Assembly (NCBI RefSeq): GCF_029893965.1
Contig: NZ_JARXXP010000026.1
Location: 1 to 64,000, forward strand
Length of the DNA stretch: 64,000 bases
From: Paenibacillus sp. PastM-3
Lineage (GTDB): Bacteria; Bacillota; Bacilli; Paenibacillales; Paenibacillaceae
Direction of reading: 5' to 3'
Below are positions 32,315 to 41,405 of the stretch, piece after piece. Positions within the stretch are counted from its first letter, which is position 1; each line of letters opens with the position of its first letter. The position numbers were made by a program, and so were the translations under genes. The notes under the pieces were generated by a model. The model did not search any database and was not told the DNA's origin. It worked only from the letters and a program-made list of their open reading frames with translations.

Positions 32315-33193
32315 ATGGGTAAAGGCAAAAAGTTAATAACGGGTATTATTGCGGCAAGTATGCTGCTGGTGGGACTGACTGCTTGCGGGAATTCGGATAA
32401 CAACGATGGATCAAATTCATCTTCTTCCAAATTTGCTTCGATTGAACAGCTGAAGAAGAACGGCAAGATCCGGATCGGGGTATTTGCCGACAAGCCGCCG
32501 TTTGGCTATGTGGACTCCGAAGGAAAGAATCAGGGCTTTGACGTCTATATTGCCAAAAGATTTGCCAAGGATCTGCTCGGCGATGAATCGAAGGCAGAAT
32601 TTGTCCTGGTGGATGCGGCCAGCCGTGTAGCCTACCTTGAATCCAATAAAGTGGACATCATTATGGCCAACTTTACGGTTACGGATGAGCGGAAGGAAAA
32701 AGTCGATTTTGCCAGCCCGTATATGAAGCTGTCCTTCGGGATTGTCTCCCCGGACAGTGCGCCGATTACCTCCATCGACCAGCTGAAGGAAAAGGGCCAG
32801 AAGCTGATCGTCGCCAAAGGAACTACGGCTGAGACCTACTTCACCAAAGAATATCCGGACATTGAGCTGCTGAAATTCGACCAGTATACCGAGATTTTCT
32901 CTGCACTTAAGGACGGCCGCGGTGCCGCGATTGCCAATGACAATACCGAGCTGATCGCCTGGGCCAAATCCAATCCCGGCTTCACCGTAAGCATCCCGGC
33001 CTTCGGCGGCCAGGATACGATTGCCCCGGCAGTAGCCAAAGGCAACACCGAGCTGCTGAACTGGCTTAACACCGAGCTGGAGACGCTGGGCAAGGAGCAG
33101 TTCATCCATGAGGCCTACAAGGCGACGCTGAATGAGGTTTACGGAGAAGGCTACACCGATGAGCTGGTGGTTGAGGGCGGTAAGATCGAGTAG
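32315..33193 (+). CDS. Amino-acid-binding lipoprotein (SBP family 3)
   Basis: The 292-residue protein has a lipoprotein signal with lipobox GLTAC (Cys24) and a Ser/Asn linker, then the family 3 fold: GKIRIGVFADKPPFGYVD, the QGFDVYIAKRFAKDLLGD helix, and NFTVTDERKEKVDFASPYM, as in glutamate, glutamine or aspartate binders. The start at 32315 is chosen because GGGG at about 32301-32304 abuts the earlier ATG. The transporter is complete with this gene. The specific amino acid is not resolved. Confidence 0.92.
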   Translation: MGKGKKLITGIIAASMLLVGLTACGNSDNNDGSNSSSSKFASIEQLKKNGKIRIGVFADKPPFGYVDSEGKNQGFDVYIAKRFAKDLLGDESKAEFVLVDAASRVAYLESNKVDIIMANFTVTDERKEKVDFASPYMKLSFGIVSPDSAPITSIDQLKEKGQKLIVAKGTTAETYFTKEYPDIELLKFDQYTEIFSALKDGRGAAIANDNTELIAWAKSNPGFTVSIPAFGGQDTIAPAVAKGNTELLNWLNTELETLGKEQFIHEAYKATLNEVYGEGYTDELVVEGGKIE

Positions 33194-33225
33194 CAGCAGA
33201 TTGTAAAAGAATACAGGGGCCAAAT

Positions 33226-33266
33226 AAAGCTGCGCTGTGCGGATAATTCCGCCTGGCGCAGCTTTT
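33226..33266 (+). terminator. Terminator of the amino-acid ABC operon
   Basis: AAAGCTGCGC pairs with GCGCAGCTTT, with GGA/TCC pairing near the loop and TTTTG after. Confidence 0.85.
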
Positions 33267-33338
33267 GTATTAGGCGGGAATGCGAAAACAGCGGTAAAAG
33301 TCCCGTTGTTTTTGCATCTCCATACTTGAGCGAGCGAA

Positions 33339-34241
33339 TCAGGGAGAAGAGCAGGCAATCCCCCGGATATACTCGATAAAATCCCGGATATGCCGGGCAT
33401 AGATTGGCTCGTCCCGGTAGACGAGGCAGATGTGCCGGCGGTTGACGTAGCCCTCTCCCGGCAGGGGGCGCCGGATCAGCTCACCGGCTGCCGTTTCTTT
33501 AAGGACGCTGCGCAGCGGCAGCACTCCGATGCCGGAGTTGAATTTCAGCGTCTCCTTGATCGTTTCGATGGCTCCAAGCTCCATGACGGACTGAAACTGG
33601 ATTCCGGCATAAGCCGCCCACTCCTCAGCCAGCTGCCGGGAGGTGGAGCCCTGCTCATGCAGCAGAAAAGTCTCGCCCTGCAGCTGGTCCGCAGTTAGAG
33701 GCTCGGCCTCATCCAGCGGATGGCCGGGCTTCATCACCAGCTGCAGCTCATCCTCAATGAGCGTCAGAACCTGCAGGCCCTTCAGCGGTTCATCCGGCAG
33801 GGAGATGACGGCTGCATCAATCTCGTGATGCCTTAAGAGCGAAAGCACGGTTTCGGCTTTTTTTACCGTCAAGAGCAGGTCTGTTTCAGGATACCTGTGC
33901 TTGTAATCCGCCAGGAAGGGAGGCAGATAATAAGTGGCCGGTGTATAGCTTGCGCCAAGCTTCAGCCTGCTGTGTGTATGCAGAGCCCTTATCCGCATAC
34001 GTTCAGCGGCTTCCTCCATCAGCGAAACGACACGCCGTGCATACGGCAGCAGTTCTTCCGCCGCTTCCGTGCGGATCAGCTTCCGCGATTGCTTGCGGAA
34101 CAGCGGGGTGCCGAGACTTTCCTCCAGCTTGCGCAGATGAAAGCTGACAGTCGGCTGCGTCAGCTCCAGCGTCTCCGCTGCCTCCTGCAATGTCTCCCTG
34201 CGCATAACCTCCACGAATACTTTCAGCTGCTGTACGTTCAA
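33339..34241 (-). CDS. LysR family transcriptional regulator
   Basis: The protein of about 300 residues has the LysR winged helix at the N-terminus (NVQQLKVFVEVMRRETLQEA, TQPTVSFHLRKLEESLGTPL) and a C-terminal effector domain of the CysL/CbbR type. The TTG at 34241 is favoured over GTG 34250 since GGGAGC lies about ten bases upstream of it. It is divergent from the AfuA/PhnS-type transporter operon, which it probably controls through T-N11-A motifs in the shared spacer. Confidence 0.88.
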   Translation of the reverse strand: MNVQQLKVFVEVMRRETLQEAAETLELTQPTVSFHLRKLEESLGTPLFRKQSRKLIRTEAAEELLPYARRVVSLMEEAAERMRIRALHTHSRLKLGASYTPATYYLPPFLADYKHRYPETDLLLTVKKAETVLSLLRHHEIDAAVISLPDEPLKGLQVLTLIEDELQLVMKPGHPLDEAEPLTADQLQGETFLLHEQGSTSRQLAEEWAAYAGIQFQSVMELGAIETIKETLKFNSGIGVLPLRSVLKETAAGELIRRPLPGEGYVNRRHICLVYRDEPIYARHIRDFIEYIRGIACSSP

Positions 34242-34270
34242 TGATCTCACGCTCCCTCTATACTTGAAAT

Positions 34271-34307
34271 ATAGACGTTATCTATTAAACATTCAATATA
34301 CATAGAT
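34271..34307. promoter_or_regulatory. Candidate LysR operator between lysR and the ABC operon
   Basis: ATAGACGTTATCTAT (34271-34285) is a palindrome ATAGA-N5-TCTAT that fits the LysR T-N11-A rule. A related ATAGATAT follows at about 34302-34309 in a very AT-rich spacer. Confidence 0.5.
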
Positions 34308-34415
34308 ATATTTAATAAAACTAACATCCAGGCTTAACGTTGCTCTTACATAAGGTTGTTAAAGTTTGAAGTAACGCTAAGGCGAAACAAGAAGCTCAAG
34401 GGGGATTAATCAATC

Positions 34416-35510
34416 GTGAAACGGAATTGGCTCAAAACAGCAGGTATTGCAGCAGGTGCGCTCTCACTACTCGCGGTAACAGCATGCGCAGGACAAAACC
34501 AGAGTAATACAACTGCTGCAGCGGCTGACGTGAATGCGGCGGCTACAGCTGAACCGGCGGCAACAGCAGTACCTGTGGGTGACCAGACGCTGACAGTGTA
34601 CCTGAATGATTTCGATTCGGTCATCGGTGAAATGTTTGAGAAAGAGACCGGCATCAAGCTGAACATCGTCTCCGGTAACGGTGCCGAAATTATGTCCCGT
34701 ATTGAAGCGGAGCAGGGAAATCCGCAGTGGGATGTCGTGTGGATCGACGCAATGCCTTCGATTAACGGGCTGGATGCCAAAAGCCAACTGCTCACCGGAT
34801 GGACGCCGGATAATGTGGCCGGACTGAAAGATAACTATGAATCGCTGATTCCCAAAGACGGCTCGTATTATCCGACCGGTGCTCATGCAGCCGGAATCAT
34901 CGTCTACAATAAAAACAACATCACGGGTGCAGATATTCCTGCCTCCTGGGAAGATTTGAGCCGCGCAGCCTATAAGGGCAGACTGGGCATGGCTGATCCG
35001 GCGATTGCGGCACCGGCGTATCCGTTTGTTTCCAGCTTTTTCGAGGATAAGGGAATGGACGGCGGGAAGACCTACTTCAATACATTAATGGAACAGGGGC
35101 TGCGCGTGTATCCGAAGAATCCGCAGGTGGTGCAGGCTCTGACCGCCGGGGAGATTGATATTGCTGCGCTGCAGGAATCGAATGCGTATTCCATGGTGGC
35201 TGCCGGAGAACCGGTGGAGCTGGTATGGCCTGAAGAAGGAGCGCCGGCGTCCGTACGTGTTGCTGCAATCCAGAAGGATACGGAAAAAGCTGACGCAGCG
35301 AAGCAGTTCGTGAGCTTCCTGCTGGAGCCGGAAGTGCAGCAGGAGCTGATTAATACCGGGGACGAGGCTTACTTCGAACCGTCGGCAGAGGGCGCAGAAC
35401 CGAAATCTGACCGTGCCGCTGATGCCAAGCTGAACTTTACAGAGGCCGCATGGGCGAGCGGGCATGAAGCTGAGATCAAGCAATGGTTTGCCGATCAGGC
35501 TGTGCAGTAA
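34416..35510 (+). CDS. Solute-binding lipoprotein, AfuA/FbpA/PhnS type
   Basis: The 364-residue protein has lipobox AVTAC (Cys24), an Ala/Thr-rich linker and the COG1840-type fold: TVYLNDFDSVIGEMFEKETG, then IMSRIEAEQGNPQWDVVWID and GAHAAGIIVYNK. This family binds ferric iron, thiamine, phosphonates or organophosphates. AAGGGGG lies about 11 bases before the GTG start. The metallophosphatase at the operon end favours a phosphorus compound, but the tyrosine ligands of iron binders were not excluded. Confidence 0.85.
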   Translation: MKRNWLKTAGIAAGALSLLAVTACAGQNQSNTTAAAADVNAAATAEPAATAVPVGDQTLTVYLNDFDSVIGEMFEKETGIKLNIVSGNGAEIMSRIEAEQGNPQWDVVWIDAMPSINGLDAKSQLLTGWTPDNVAGLKDNYESLIPKDGSYYPTGAHAAGIIVYNKNNITGADIPASWEDLSRAAYKGRLGMADPAIAAPAYPFVSSFFEDKGMDGGKTYFNTLMEQGLRVYPKNPQVVQALTAGEIDIAALQESNAYSMVAAGEPVELVWPEEGAPASVRVAAIQKDTEKADAAKQFVSFLLEPEVQQELINTGDEAYFEPSAEGAEPKSDRAADAKLNFTEAAWASGHEAEIKQWFADQAVQ

Positions 35511-35519
35511 GCTGGTAAT

Positions 35520-37205
35520 ATGCTAAAGGCACTTAATGTAAACCGGCTGGGCTGGATCGTCAGCATCCTGCTCGCCATTCTGGTCCTGTTTCCTCTGGCA
35601 GCGGTCATCATCCAGGTGCTGCTGCCGGGCGTTTTCTTCGGTGAGCTGAATTTTGGCGATCTGTCGCTCCTGCTTGATGTATTCAACCGCCCGCTCTGGA
35701 GAAAATCGCTCGAAAACTCGCTGCTGCTGGGCATCGGCACTACGCTGTTTGGAACCATTCTGGGGACGGTGCTGGCCATGGCCCGTTCCCGCTGGTCTTT
35801 CCGGGGGGCTACGCTGCTGGATGCCGCCGCCTGGATTCTGTTCATTATGCCTTCCTTCATTCTGGCCCAGGGCTGGATTATGTTCTCCGCCGGCAACGGC
35901 CTGGCCGCATCCCTGTTCGGCTGGAAATGGGTGAGCTCTGCTGTATTCTCACCGGCCGGACTGGTTGCGGTGATGACCTTCAGCAAGTTCCCGCTCGCTT
36001 ATCTGACCGTACGGGCGGCAATGGAGTGGAAAATGGATATGCTGTCACAGGCCGCACGGCTGTGCGGCGCCAGCTCGTGGCGCGTATGGCGGACGGTAGA
36101 GGTTCCGCTGCTGCTTCCGTCTATTTTTTCAGGCGCATTGCTGGTCTTTATGGATACTGTCGGAGACTTCGGTCTTCCTTCGGCGATAGCGGTAGTCTAC
36201 CGTTTTCCGACACTGCCTTATTCCATCTATTCGGCTATTTACACTTCTCCGATCCGGTTCGATATGGCGGGTGTGCTGTCCCTGTATCTGGTGCTGCTGA
36301 TCGCCATGGCGATCGCCGTCCAGTTCTATGTGCTGCGCAGAGCCAGATATGACATTCTGTCAGGGCGGGCTGTCCGCTCGGCCCCCGGCTCTGCCGGTAA
36401 ATACAGCTGGCTGATCAGCTGTGCGGTGGGTCTGCTGCTCGTCATTGTCATCGGTATCCCGATCGGCTCAAGCCTGGTCATGTCCGTTCTGCAGGTACAG
36501 TCGGGCGGACTGGTCAGAGGTAATCTGACGCTTGAGCATTACAGCGAGCTGTTCCGCCATGGGGCGGATCTATTCCCCGGCATCGGCAGATCACTGGCGA
36601 TTGCGGCTGCAGCCTCCGTATTTGGACTGATTATCGGCCTTGGTGCGGCGTTTGTGCTGTCGTATTCCCGGTTCAAATTTAAAAAGCTCATTGAGACAGC
36701 TACGCTGATCTCTTTCGCAGTTCCGGGCGTTGTGCTGGGTATCGGGTATATTTTTGTCTGGAACCAGAAATGGCTTGAGCCGCTTGGGCTCAGACTGTAC
36801 AGCAAGCCGCCGATTCTGGTGCTGGCTGCGATCGCCGGAGCCATCCCGGTCATAACCCGGGTGATTACCGGCTCGATGGCCAAGGTTCCGGGGCATCTGC
36901 TGGATGCCGCACAGATCCAGGGGGCTTCCCTGGTCACCCGGGTGCGTACGATCCTGATCCCGCTGATCCGCGGCGCACTGGTTTCGGGTGCACTTGCGGC
37001 CTTTGGCTCCTGCATCTTTGATCTGGCGGTCAATTCCATCCTGTTCCCGCCGAATTTTGTAACCCTGCCGATTGTCATTGATGATGCCTTTGAAGATATG
37101 CGGTTCGGCTACGCATCTGCGGCTACAGTGACCGGAGGCGGCATTATCGTATTAATCCTGATTGTAATTGAAACTATCTTTAAGAAGAGAGGGGCCAGAG
37201 CATGA
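35520..37205 (+). CDS. Two-domain ABC permease (FbpB/PhnV type)
   Basis: The 561-residue membrane protein is a fused permease with two six-helix halves. Its EAA-type loops are QAARLCGASSWRVWRTVEVP (first half) and DAAQIQGASLVTRVRTILIP (second half). Such fused permeases go with AfuA-type binders. It begins nine bases after the binder stop with only a weak ribosome site, so it depends on coupling, and its stop overlaps the next start as ATGA. Confidence 0.92.
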   Translation: MLKALNVNRLGWIVSILLAILVLFPLAAVIIQVLLPGVFFGELNFGDLSLLLDVFNRPLWRKSLENSLLLGIGTTLFGTILGTVLAMARSRWSFRGATLLDAAAWILFIMPSFILAQGWIMFSAGNGLAASLFGWKWVSSAVFSPAGLVAVMTFSKFPLAYLTVRAAMEWKMDMLSQAARLCGASSWRVWRTVEVPLLLPSIFSGALLVFMDTVGDFGLPSAIAVVYRFPTLPYSIYSAIYTSPIRFDMAGVLSLYLVLLIAMAIAVQFYVLRRARYDILSGRAVRSAPGSAGKYSWLISCAVGLLLVIVIGIPIGSSLVMSVLQVQSGGLVRGNLTLEHYSELFRHGADLFPGIGRSLAIAAAASVFGLIIGLGAAFVLSYSRFKFKKLIETATLISFAVPGVVLGIGYIFVWNQKWLEPLGLRLYSKPPILVLAAIAGAIPVITRVITGSMAKVPGHLLDAAQIQGASLVTRVRTILIPLIRGALVSGALAAFGSCIFDLAVNSILFPPNFVTLPIVIDDAFEDMRFGYASAATVTGGGIIVLILIVIETIFKKRGARA

Positions 37206-38326
37206 GCCAATCAGAGACCGTACACGCTCCGGGTGTCCCGCTGCTTGAAATCAGAAATCTGCAGAAAAGCTACGGCGGTTTCCAGGCGCTGGGCGGCATC
37301 AACCTAGAGCTGCAGGAGGGTGAAATTATCAGTGTGCTGGGTCCCTCGGGCTGCGGTAAGTCGACGCTGCTCCAGCTTGTTGCCGGATTAAGCCAGCCGG
37401 ACGGGGGAGAGATTCTGCTGCACGGGAAGGCGATTGCCACTGCTTCCCGGATGACTCCGCCCGAAAAAAGGGGCATCAATATGGTGTTTCAAGATTATGC
37501 GCTGTGGCCCCATATGAATGTGTATGACAATATCGCTTACGGCCTCAGACAAAAGCGCCTGCCGGCGCAAGCCATTAAACAAAAAGTGGAGGAGGCCCTG
37601 ACCCTGCTTCAGCTCGAAGGCTTCGAGCAGCGTCTGCCGGCGCAGCTGTCAGGGGGCCAGCAGCAGCGGGTGGCTATTGCCCGCGCTATGGTGACAGAAC
37701 CGCGGCTGATGCTGCTGGATGAGCCGCTCTCCAATCTGGACATGCGGCTGCGCGTGGAGATGCGCACCGAGATGTCCGTGCTGTTCCGCAGGCTGAAAAT
37801 GAGCGTGTTCCATGTGACCCACGATCCGGAGGAAGCTTTCGCGATGGCTGATAAGCTGCTGCTGATGCGCAGCGGGGCGGTGGACCAGCTTGATACGCCG
37901 ATAGCCTGCTACAATAAGCCTGCCAGCAGGCAGGCAGCCTCGCTGCTGGGAGCAATTAATGTGCTAAGCGGCACCTTTGCCGGCACGCCGGGGGATGCAG
38001 CCCTGAAAGGTTCAGCAGGCCTGCTGCGCGGGACCGTCTGCGGGCCGGACGGAAGCCTGCGGGCGGAAGGCAGCGCGGAGTTACGCTTCCGGCCTGAAGC
38101 AGTCAAGGTACTGCCCGCCGGAGCAGAAGCTACTGCTGAACGTGGAGATTTTAACCGGATTGAAGCAACAGTGATCCACTCGACCTTTGAAGGAACCAAG
38201 TGGCGGACGATGGCAGAGTCGGCAGCAGGAGAACGTTTATACCTGTTCAGTGAAGGGCAGCGGGACGGCGGGAGCATCATCCATGCCGAGCTTCCCCGCG
38301 AATCCGCCTATATTTATGCAACCTGA
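37202..38326 (+). CDS. ABC transporter ATP-binding protein (FbpC/PotA type)
   Basis: The 374-residue ATPase has Walker A GPSGCGKST (47-55), signature LSGGQQQR, Walker B LMLLDEPLSNLD, the H-loop VTHDP and a C-terminal TOBE-like regulatory domain (about 245-374) with RFRPEAVKVL. It overlaps the permease gene by four bases (ATGA). This is the ferric/phosphonate/spermidine class of importer ATPases. Confidence 0.93.
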   Translation: MSQSETVHAPGVPLLEIRNLQKSYGGFQALGGINLELQEGEIISVLGPSGCGKSTLLQLVAGLSQPDGGEILLHGKAIATASRMTPPEKRGINMVFQDYALWPHMNVYDNIAYGLRQKRLPAQAIKQKVEEALTLLQLEGFEQRLPAQLSGGQQQRVAIARAMVTEPRLMLLDEPLSNLDMRLRVEMRTEMSVLFRRLKMSVFHVTHDPEEAFAMADKLLLMRSGAVDQLDTPIACYNKPASRQAASLLGAINVLSGTFAGTPGDAALKGSAGLLRGTVCGPDGSLRAEGSAELRFRPEAVKVLPAGAEATAERGDFNRIEATVIHSTFEGTKWRTMAESAAGERLYLFSEGQRDGGSIIHAELPRESAYIYAT

Positions 38327-38373
38327 GAGCAAGAAAAGAACCTAAAGATCACTTCGGGAAGGCCGCTGATATT

Positions 38374-39042
38374 GTGCTGCACACATCATTGAATACAGGC
38401 AGACTGCTGGCGGTTTCAGACATCCACGGACATGCCGGAGGGCTGCTGCAGCTGCTTGATACCGCTGAATATAATCCCGCATCAGACCGCCTGATTCTGG
38501 TGGGGGATTACATAGACGAAGATCCGCCGAGCTGGGAGACGCTGCATCTGATCAGAAAGCTGACGGAGGAAGGGGCATTGGCTGTGCCGGGCAATATGGA
38601 GCTGCGGCTTTCAGCGCATTTCATAGACCGGGCACCCGGAGCATCCGGGAGCCTGGAGCTCCGGGAATGGCTGCAGGGGCTGCCCCCGTATATCGAAGCG
38701 GACGGCTACCTGTTCGTCCACGCCGGATTCCGTCCGGATATGCCGCTTGCAGGGCAGACGCTGCAGGACATGACCGAGATCCGCGAGGATTTCTGGGGAG
38801 CCCAGCCGCCGGCGTACGCCGGCAAAGGTATCATTTTCGGGCATACGCCAACCTTTAAAATAGGCGCTAAAGCAGGCGAGGTCTGGAGAAAGCCCGGTTT
38901 AACCGGCATCGATACAGGGGCGAAGCACAACTGCCGGCTGACACTGCTGGATGTTCACAACTCCGTTGCCTACTCCTGCTCGACGGAAGAGACCCGTCAG
39001 CATTACAGGGACTTCAAAGTGGAGAACCTGAAGGGGTGTTAA
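38374..39042 (+). CDS. Metallophosphatase (PrpE/ApaH-like serine/threonine-phosphatase family)
   Basis: The 222-residue protein has the full phosphoesterase motif set: SDIHGH, GDYIDE, PGNME in place of the usual GNHE, LFVHAGF and FGHTP, then GIDTGAKH. The N to M change within GNHE is unusual and removes one common histidine. GGGAAGG lies about 11 bases before the GTG start. It follows the ABC operon by 47 bp with no terminator, so it is probably co-expressed and may release phosphate from the imported compound. Confidence 0.85.
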   Translation: MLHTSLNTGRLLAVSDIHGHAGGLLQLLDTAEYNPASDRLILVGDYIDEDPPSWETLHLIRKLTEEGALAVPGNMELRLSAHFIDRAPGASGSLELREWLQGLPPYIEADGYLFVHAGFRPDMPLAGQTLQDMTEIREDFWGAQPPAYAGKGIIFGHTPTFKIGAKAGEVWRKPGLTGIDTGAKHNCRLTLLDVHNSVAYSCSTEETRQHYRDFKVENLKGC

Positions 39043-39069
39043 TGCTTGTTCCTGAAGGTGCTGCTACCA

Positions 39070-40188
39070 TTATCCATTACCGTTTTTCGCAGCAGATGCC
39101 CCGCTTCCCTTTTTCAGCTTTCCTATTACCAACAGCAGAAATGGTAAGCCAAGCATGTTCACCGGCAGAGCGAAAGGCACCCAGTACCGCTGCAGATAAT
39201 TCGTTGTAGCTTCAATTACATTTTGCGGAATCAGCGCAAAGACAAACATAACCGGAGCAATGAACCAGGTCATAATTCTCCAGCTCCGTATCTTCAGAAA
39301 TTGCGCGGTTCCGTAGCTTAACAAGAAGAAATAGACGGCCAGCTTGACAAATACACTGGAAATCCAGATCACGACCGGAACGGCATCGAAGTTATCGATG
39401 AAGCCAAACAATGAGATTTTTTGAGCCATTTCGAAAAACGGATACCACATGTTAGGACTGAGATTGACTCCGAGTACAGCAATGATCATTATAGTGGTCA
39501 GTAGTACGATCAGGTTCGCAACCAGCACTGCCAGGATCGTATAGGCCCGCCCTTTGCGTGGCTGTGATAAGAAGGAAGCAAACATCAGGTACTCGACAGA
39601 ATGGCCCAGATACGAAGCCGGAGCCAGTGCCCCTTTTATAATATTCTTATAACCGCTATCCGCATAGAAGGGGAGAATATGCTTCAAGTTAATGTTATTG
39701 ATGTTGGCAAGCAGGACAAGCACGACCATGATCAGAATAATGGGGCCGAGAAATTCGCTGCAGCGGGCGATCCCTTCAATTCCTCCGCTATAGGATGCAT
39801 AGGCAATCAACAAGACCATCAGCAGAATAACGAATTCCTCAGGGGTCTCTGGAAGGAGCATGACACTAACAAGGTCTGAAAACTGGCGGAGTACAATCGG
39901 GGTAATCGTATACCACTGTACAAGATAGATGACAATCACCAGCTTGCCAGGCCAAGTCCCCAATACTGACGGGGCAAAATCGATCAGATTCTGGCCTGGA
40001 AAAATGCGGGCGACTGCCGTTACCAATAAGGCAATGACCAGTGCTATGCAGCCTGCTGCAAGGATTGAGAGCCATGCATCCTGCTTAGCGGCCTCCAGGC
40101 TCGGGGTAATCGTCATAACCAGGGTCATGCCGAGATTCATACTCAAGATGATCCAGAATACCTGCACGCCGGAAATTTTCAGATTCAT
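39070..40188 (-). CDS. Spore germination permease, GerB (GerAB/GerKB) family
   Basis: The protein of about 372 residues has ten or so hydrophobic helices of the amino-acid-permease-like endospore germination family: KISGVQVFWIILSMNLGMTL at the start, GGIEGIARCSEFLGPIILI in the middle. In germinant receptors this subunit binds the germinant in the spore inner membrane. The start at 40188 has AAGAGG nine bases upstream; 40206 lacks a site. It is the last gene of the operon in gerA-gerC-gerB order. Confidence 0.92.
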   Translation of the reverse strand: MNLKISGVQVFWIILSMNLGMTLVMTITPSLEAAKQDAWLSILAAGCIALVIALLVTAVARIFPGQNLIDFAPSVLGTWPGKLVIVIYLVQWYTITPIVLRQFSDLVSVMLLPETPEEFVILLMVLLIAYASYSGGIEGIARCSEFLGPIILIMVVLVLLANINNINLKHILPFYADSGYKNIIKGALAPASYLGHSVEYLMFASFLSQPRKGRAYTILAVLVANLIVLLTTIMIIAVLGVNLSPNMWYPFFEMAQKISLFGFIDNFDAVPVVIWISSVFVKLAVYFFLLSYGTAQFLKIRSWRIMTWFIAPVMFVFALIPQNVIEATTNYLQRYWVPFALPVNMLGLPFLLLVIGKLKKGSGASAAKNGNG

Positions 40189-40218
40189 TGTGTGCATCCT
40201 CTTCATTTTATGGTTTGT

Positions 40219-41388
40219 CTATTTTTCCAGATAAGTACGGCCGTGAGTTTTACCTAATTGCTCGATATGAAACTCAACTTCAATATTTACTTTCATTGCG
40301 GGGAAAACTTCGCTCCAGGAGTCCTCAATATTTTTCCAGTAGTAAGGGTGTTCGATATGGAGCTCCTCGCCCAGGCCAAAGATGTCCGACTTCATTTCTT
40401 TCTGGACATGTGTCAATAAGCCCTCGAACCTGCTCTTCAATTTCCTGGAAAATAGCTGCTCTACGTTTTTCCTGTTCTTCTCATTGTCCAGATTCAGCCT
40501 TGTGTTGTTAGAGACGACCTTGACTATGGCATGGAATTTGACTTTGGCCTGGGGATGACCATCGATTATCTTTGTATGAACATGCACGCTGCTCTCTGCA
40601 GCCTTCACGCTGATGGTGCCTTTATAATCTCTGTCTTCAGGCTCCGCCTGAATCGTAAATCCCAGACGGTAGGAGTCGCCAATCCACCAGCGCAGCAGCT
40701 CCATTTCATCAGGCTGTGTAAATCCGCTCAGCTTATTGCCGAGGTAGACTGCAGCCCTGTCGATCGCAATCGACTCTTTATCTGTCCCCTTACGGATAAT
40801 CCGGATAGCGGCAGTTACGGGAGAAGTGCCGGGTGAGGAGAAGGCCTCCAGAAATTGATCGAATTTCACAGAGAAGCTCTGTCTGCTGCTTTGGATTTTG
40901 CTGATGGCGAGTGCCGGGATAAGCTCCAGTGGATAAGGGGCGCTGAGAATCTCTTTGGCAGTTGCTCCATAGGCCGTTAACACGTAGCTGTTGTAACGGG
41001 TCTCCGGGAACCGTGTAAAAAGGTCCTGAATCTGATTAAGGCCATGCCGCGCGTAATTCTCCCCAATCAGGAACACTTCCCTGTGGCCAAAATAAACGTA
41101 TCTGGACATTTGCTGCTGTATCCGGCCCAGAGCTTCCTGCAGATCATTTCCTTTGGCGGAGATGATGACTACCTGCTTCTGGCTGCCCCCTGACTTCACC
41201 GCGCTGGGTATGCCCGTAGGCAGCGCAATCTGATAGGACACCTCGACAAGCCCGCTGTCCGTAAGATCAATCCCGCTGCCCATGATTAAGGCAAGATCAT
41301 CCATCTCCCTGCGGTCCCAGCAGCCGGTTGTCATACAGAGGATAATCAGTAGAAGCATATATCTGCATGCCACTGCCAATCTGCTCAT
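40219..41388 (-). CDS. Spore germination lipoprotein, Ger(x)C family
   Basis: The 389-residue lipoprotein has lipobox MTTGC (Cys23) followed by the nearly invariant WDRREMDDLA of GerC proteins, then three alpha-beta domains ending in EVFPAMKVNIEVEFHIEQLG. It is anchored to the outer face of the spore inner membrane as part of the germinant receptor. The ATG at 41388 is chosen because GGAG lies just before the GTG at 41400, too close to serve it. Confidence 0.93.
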   Translation of the reverse strand: MSRLAVACRYMLLLIILCMTTGCWDRREMDDLALIMGSGIDLTDSGLVEVSYQIALPTGIPSAVKSGGSQKQVVIISAKGNDLQEALGRIQQQMSRYVYFGHREVFLIGENYARHGLNQIQDLFTRFPETRYNSYVLTAYGATAKEILSAPYPLELIPALAISKIQSSRQSFSVKFDQFLEAFSSPGTSPVTAAIRIIRKGTDKESIAIDRAAVYLGNKLSGFTQPDEMELLRWWIGDSYRLGFTIQAEPEDRDYKGTISVKAAESSVHVHTKIIDGHPQAKVKFHAIVKVVSNNTRLNLDNEKNRKNVEQLFSRKLKSRFEGLLTHVQKEMKSDIFGLGEELHIEHPYYWKNIEDSWSEVFPAMKVNIEVEFHIEQLGKTHGRTYLEK

Positions 41389-41405
41389 TTTTAATCCCAC
41401 TCCAA

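Noticed and set aside
32417..33400. 327-residue - strand open frame opposite the amino-acid binder
   Set aside because: It crosses the operon terminator and mirrors a conserved binding protein.
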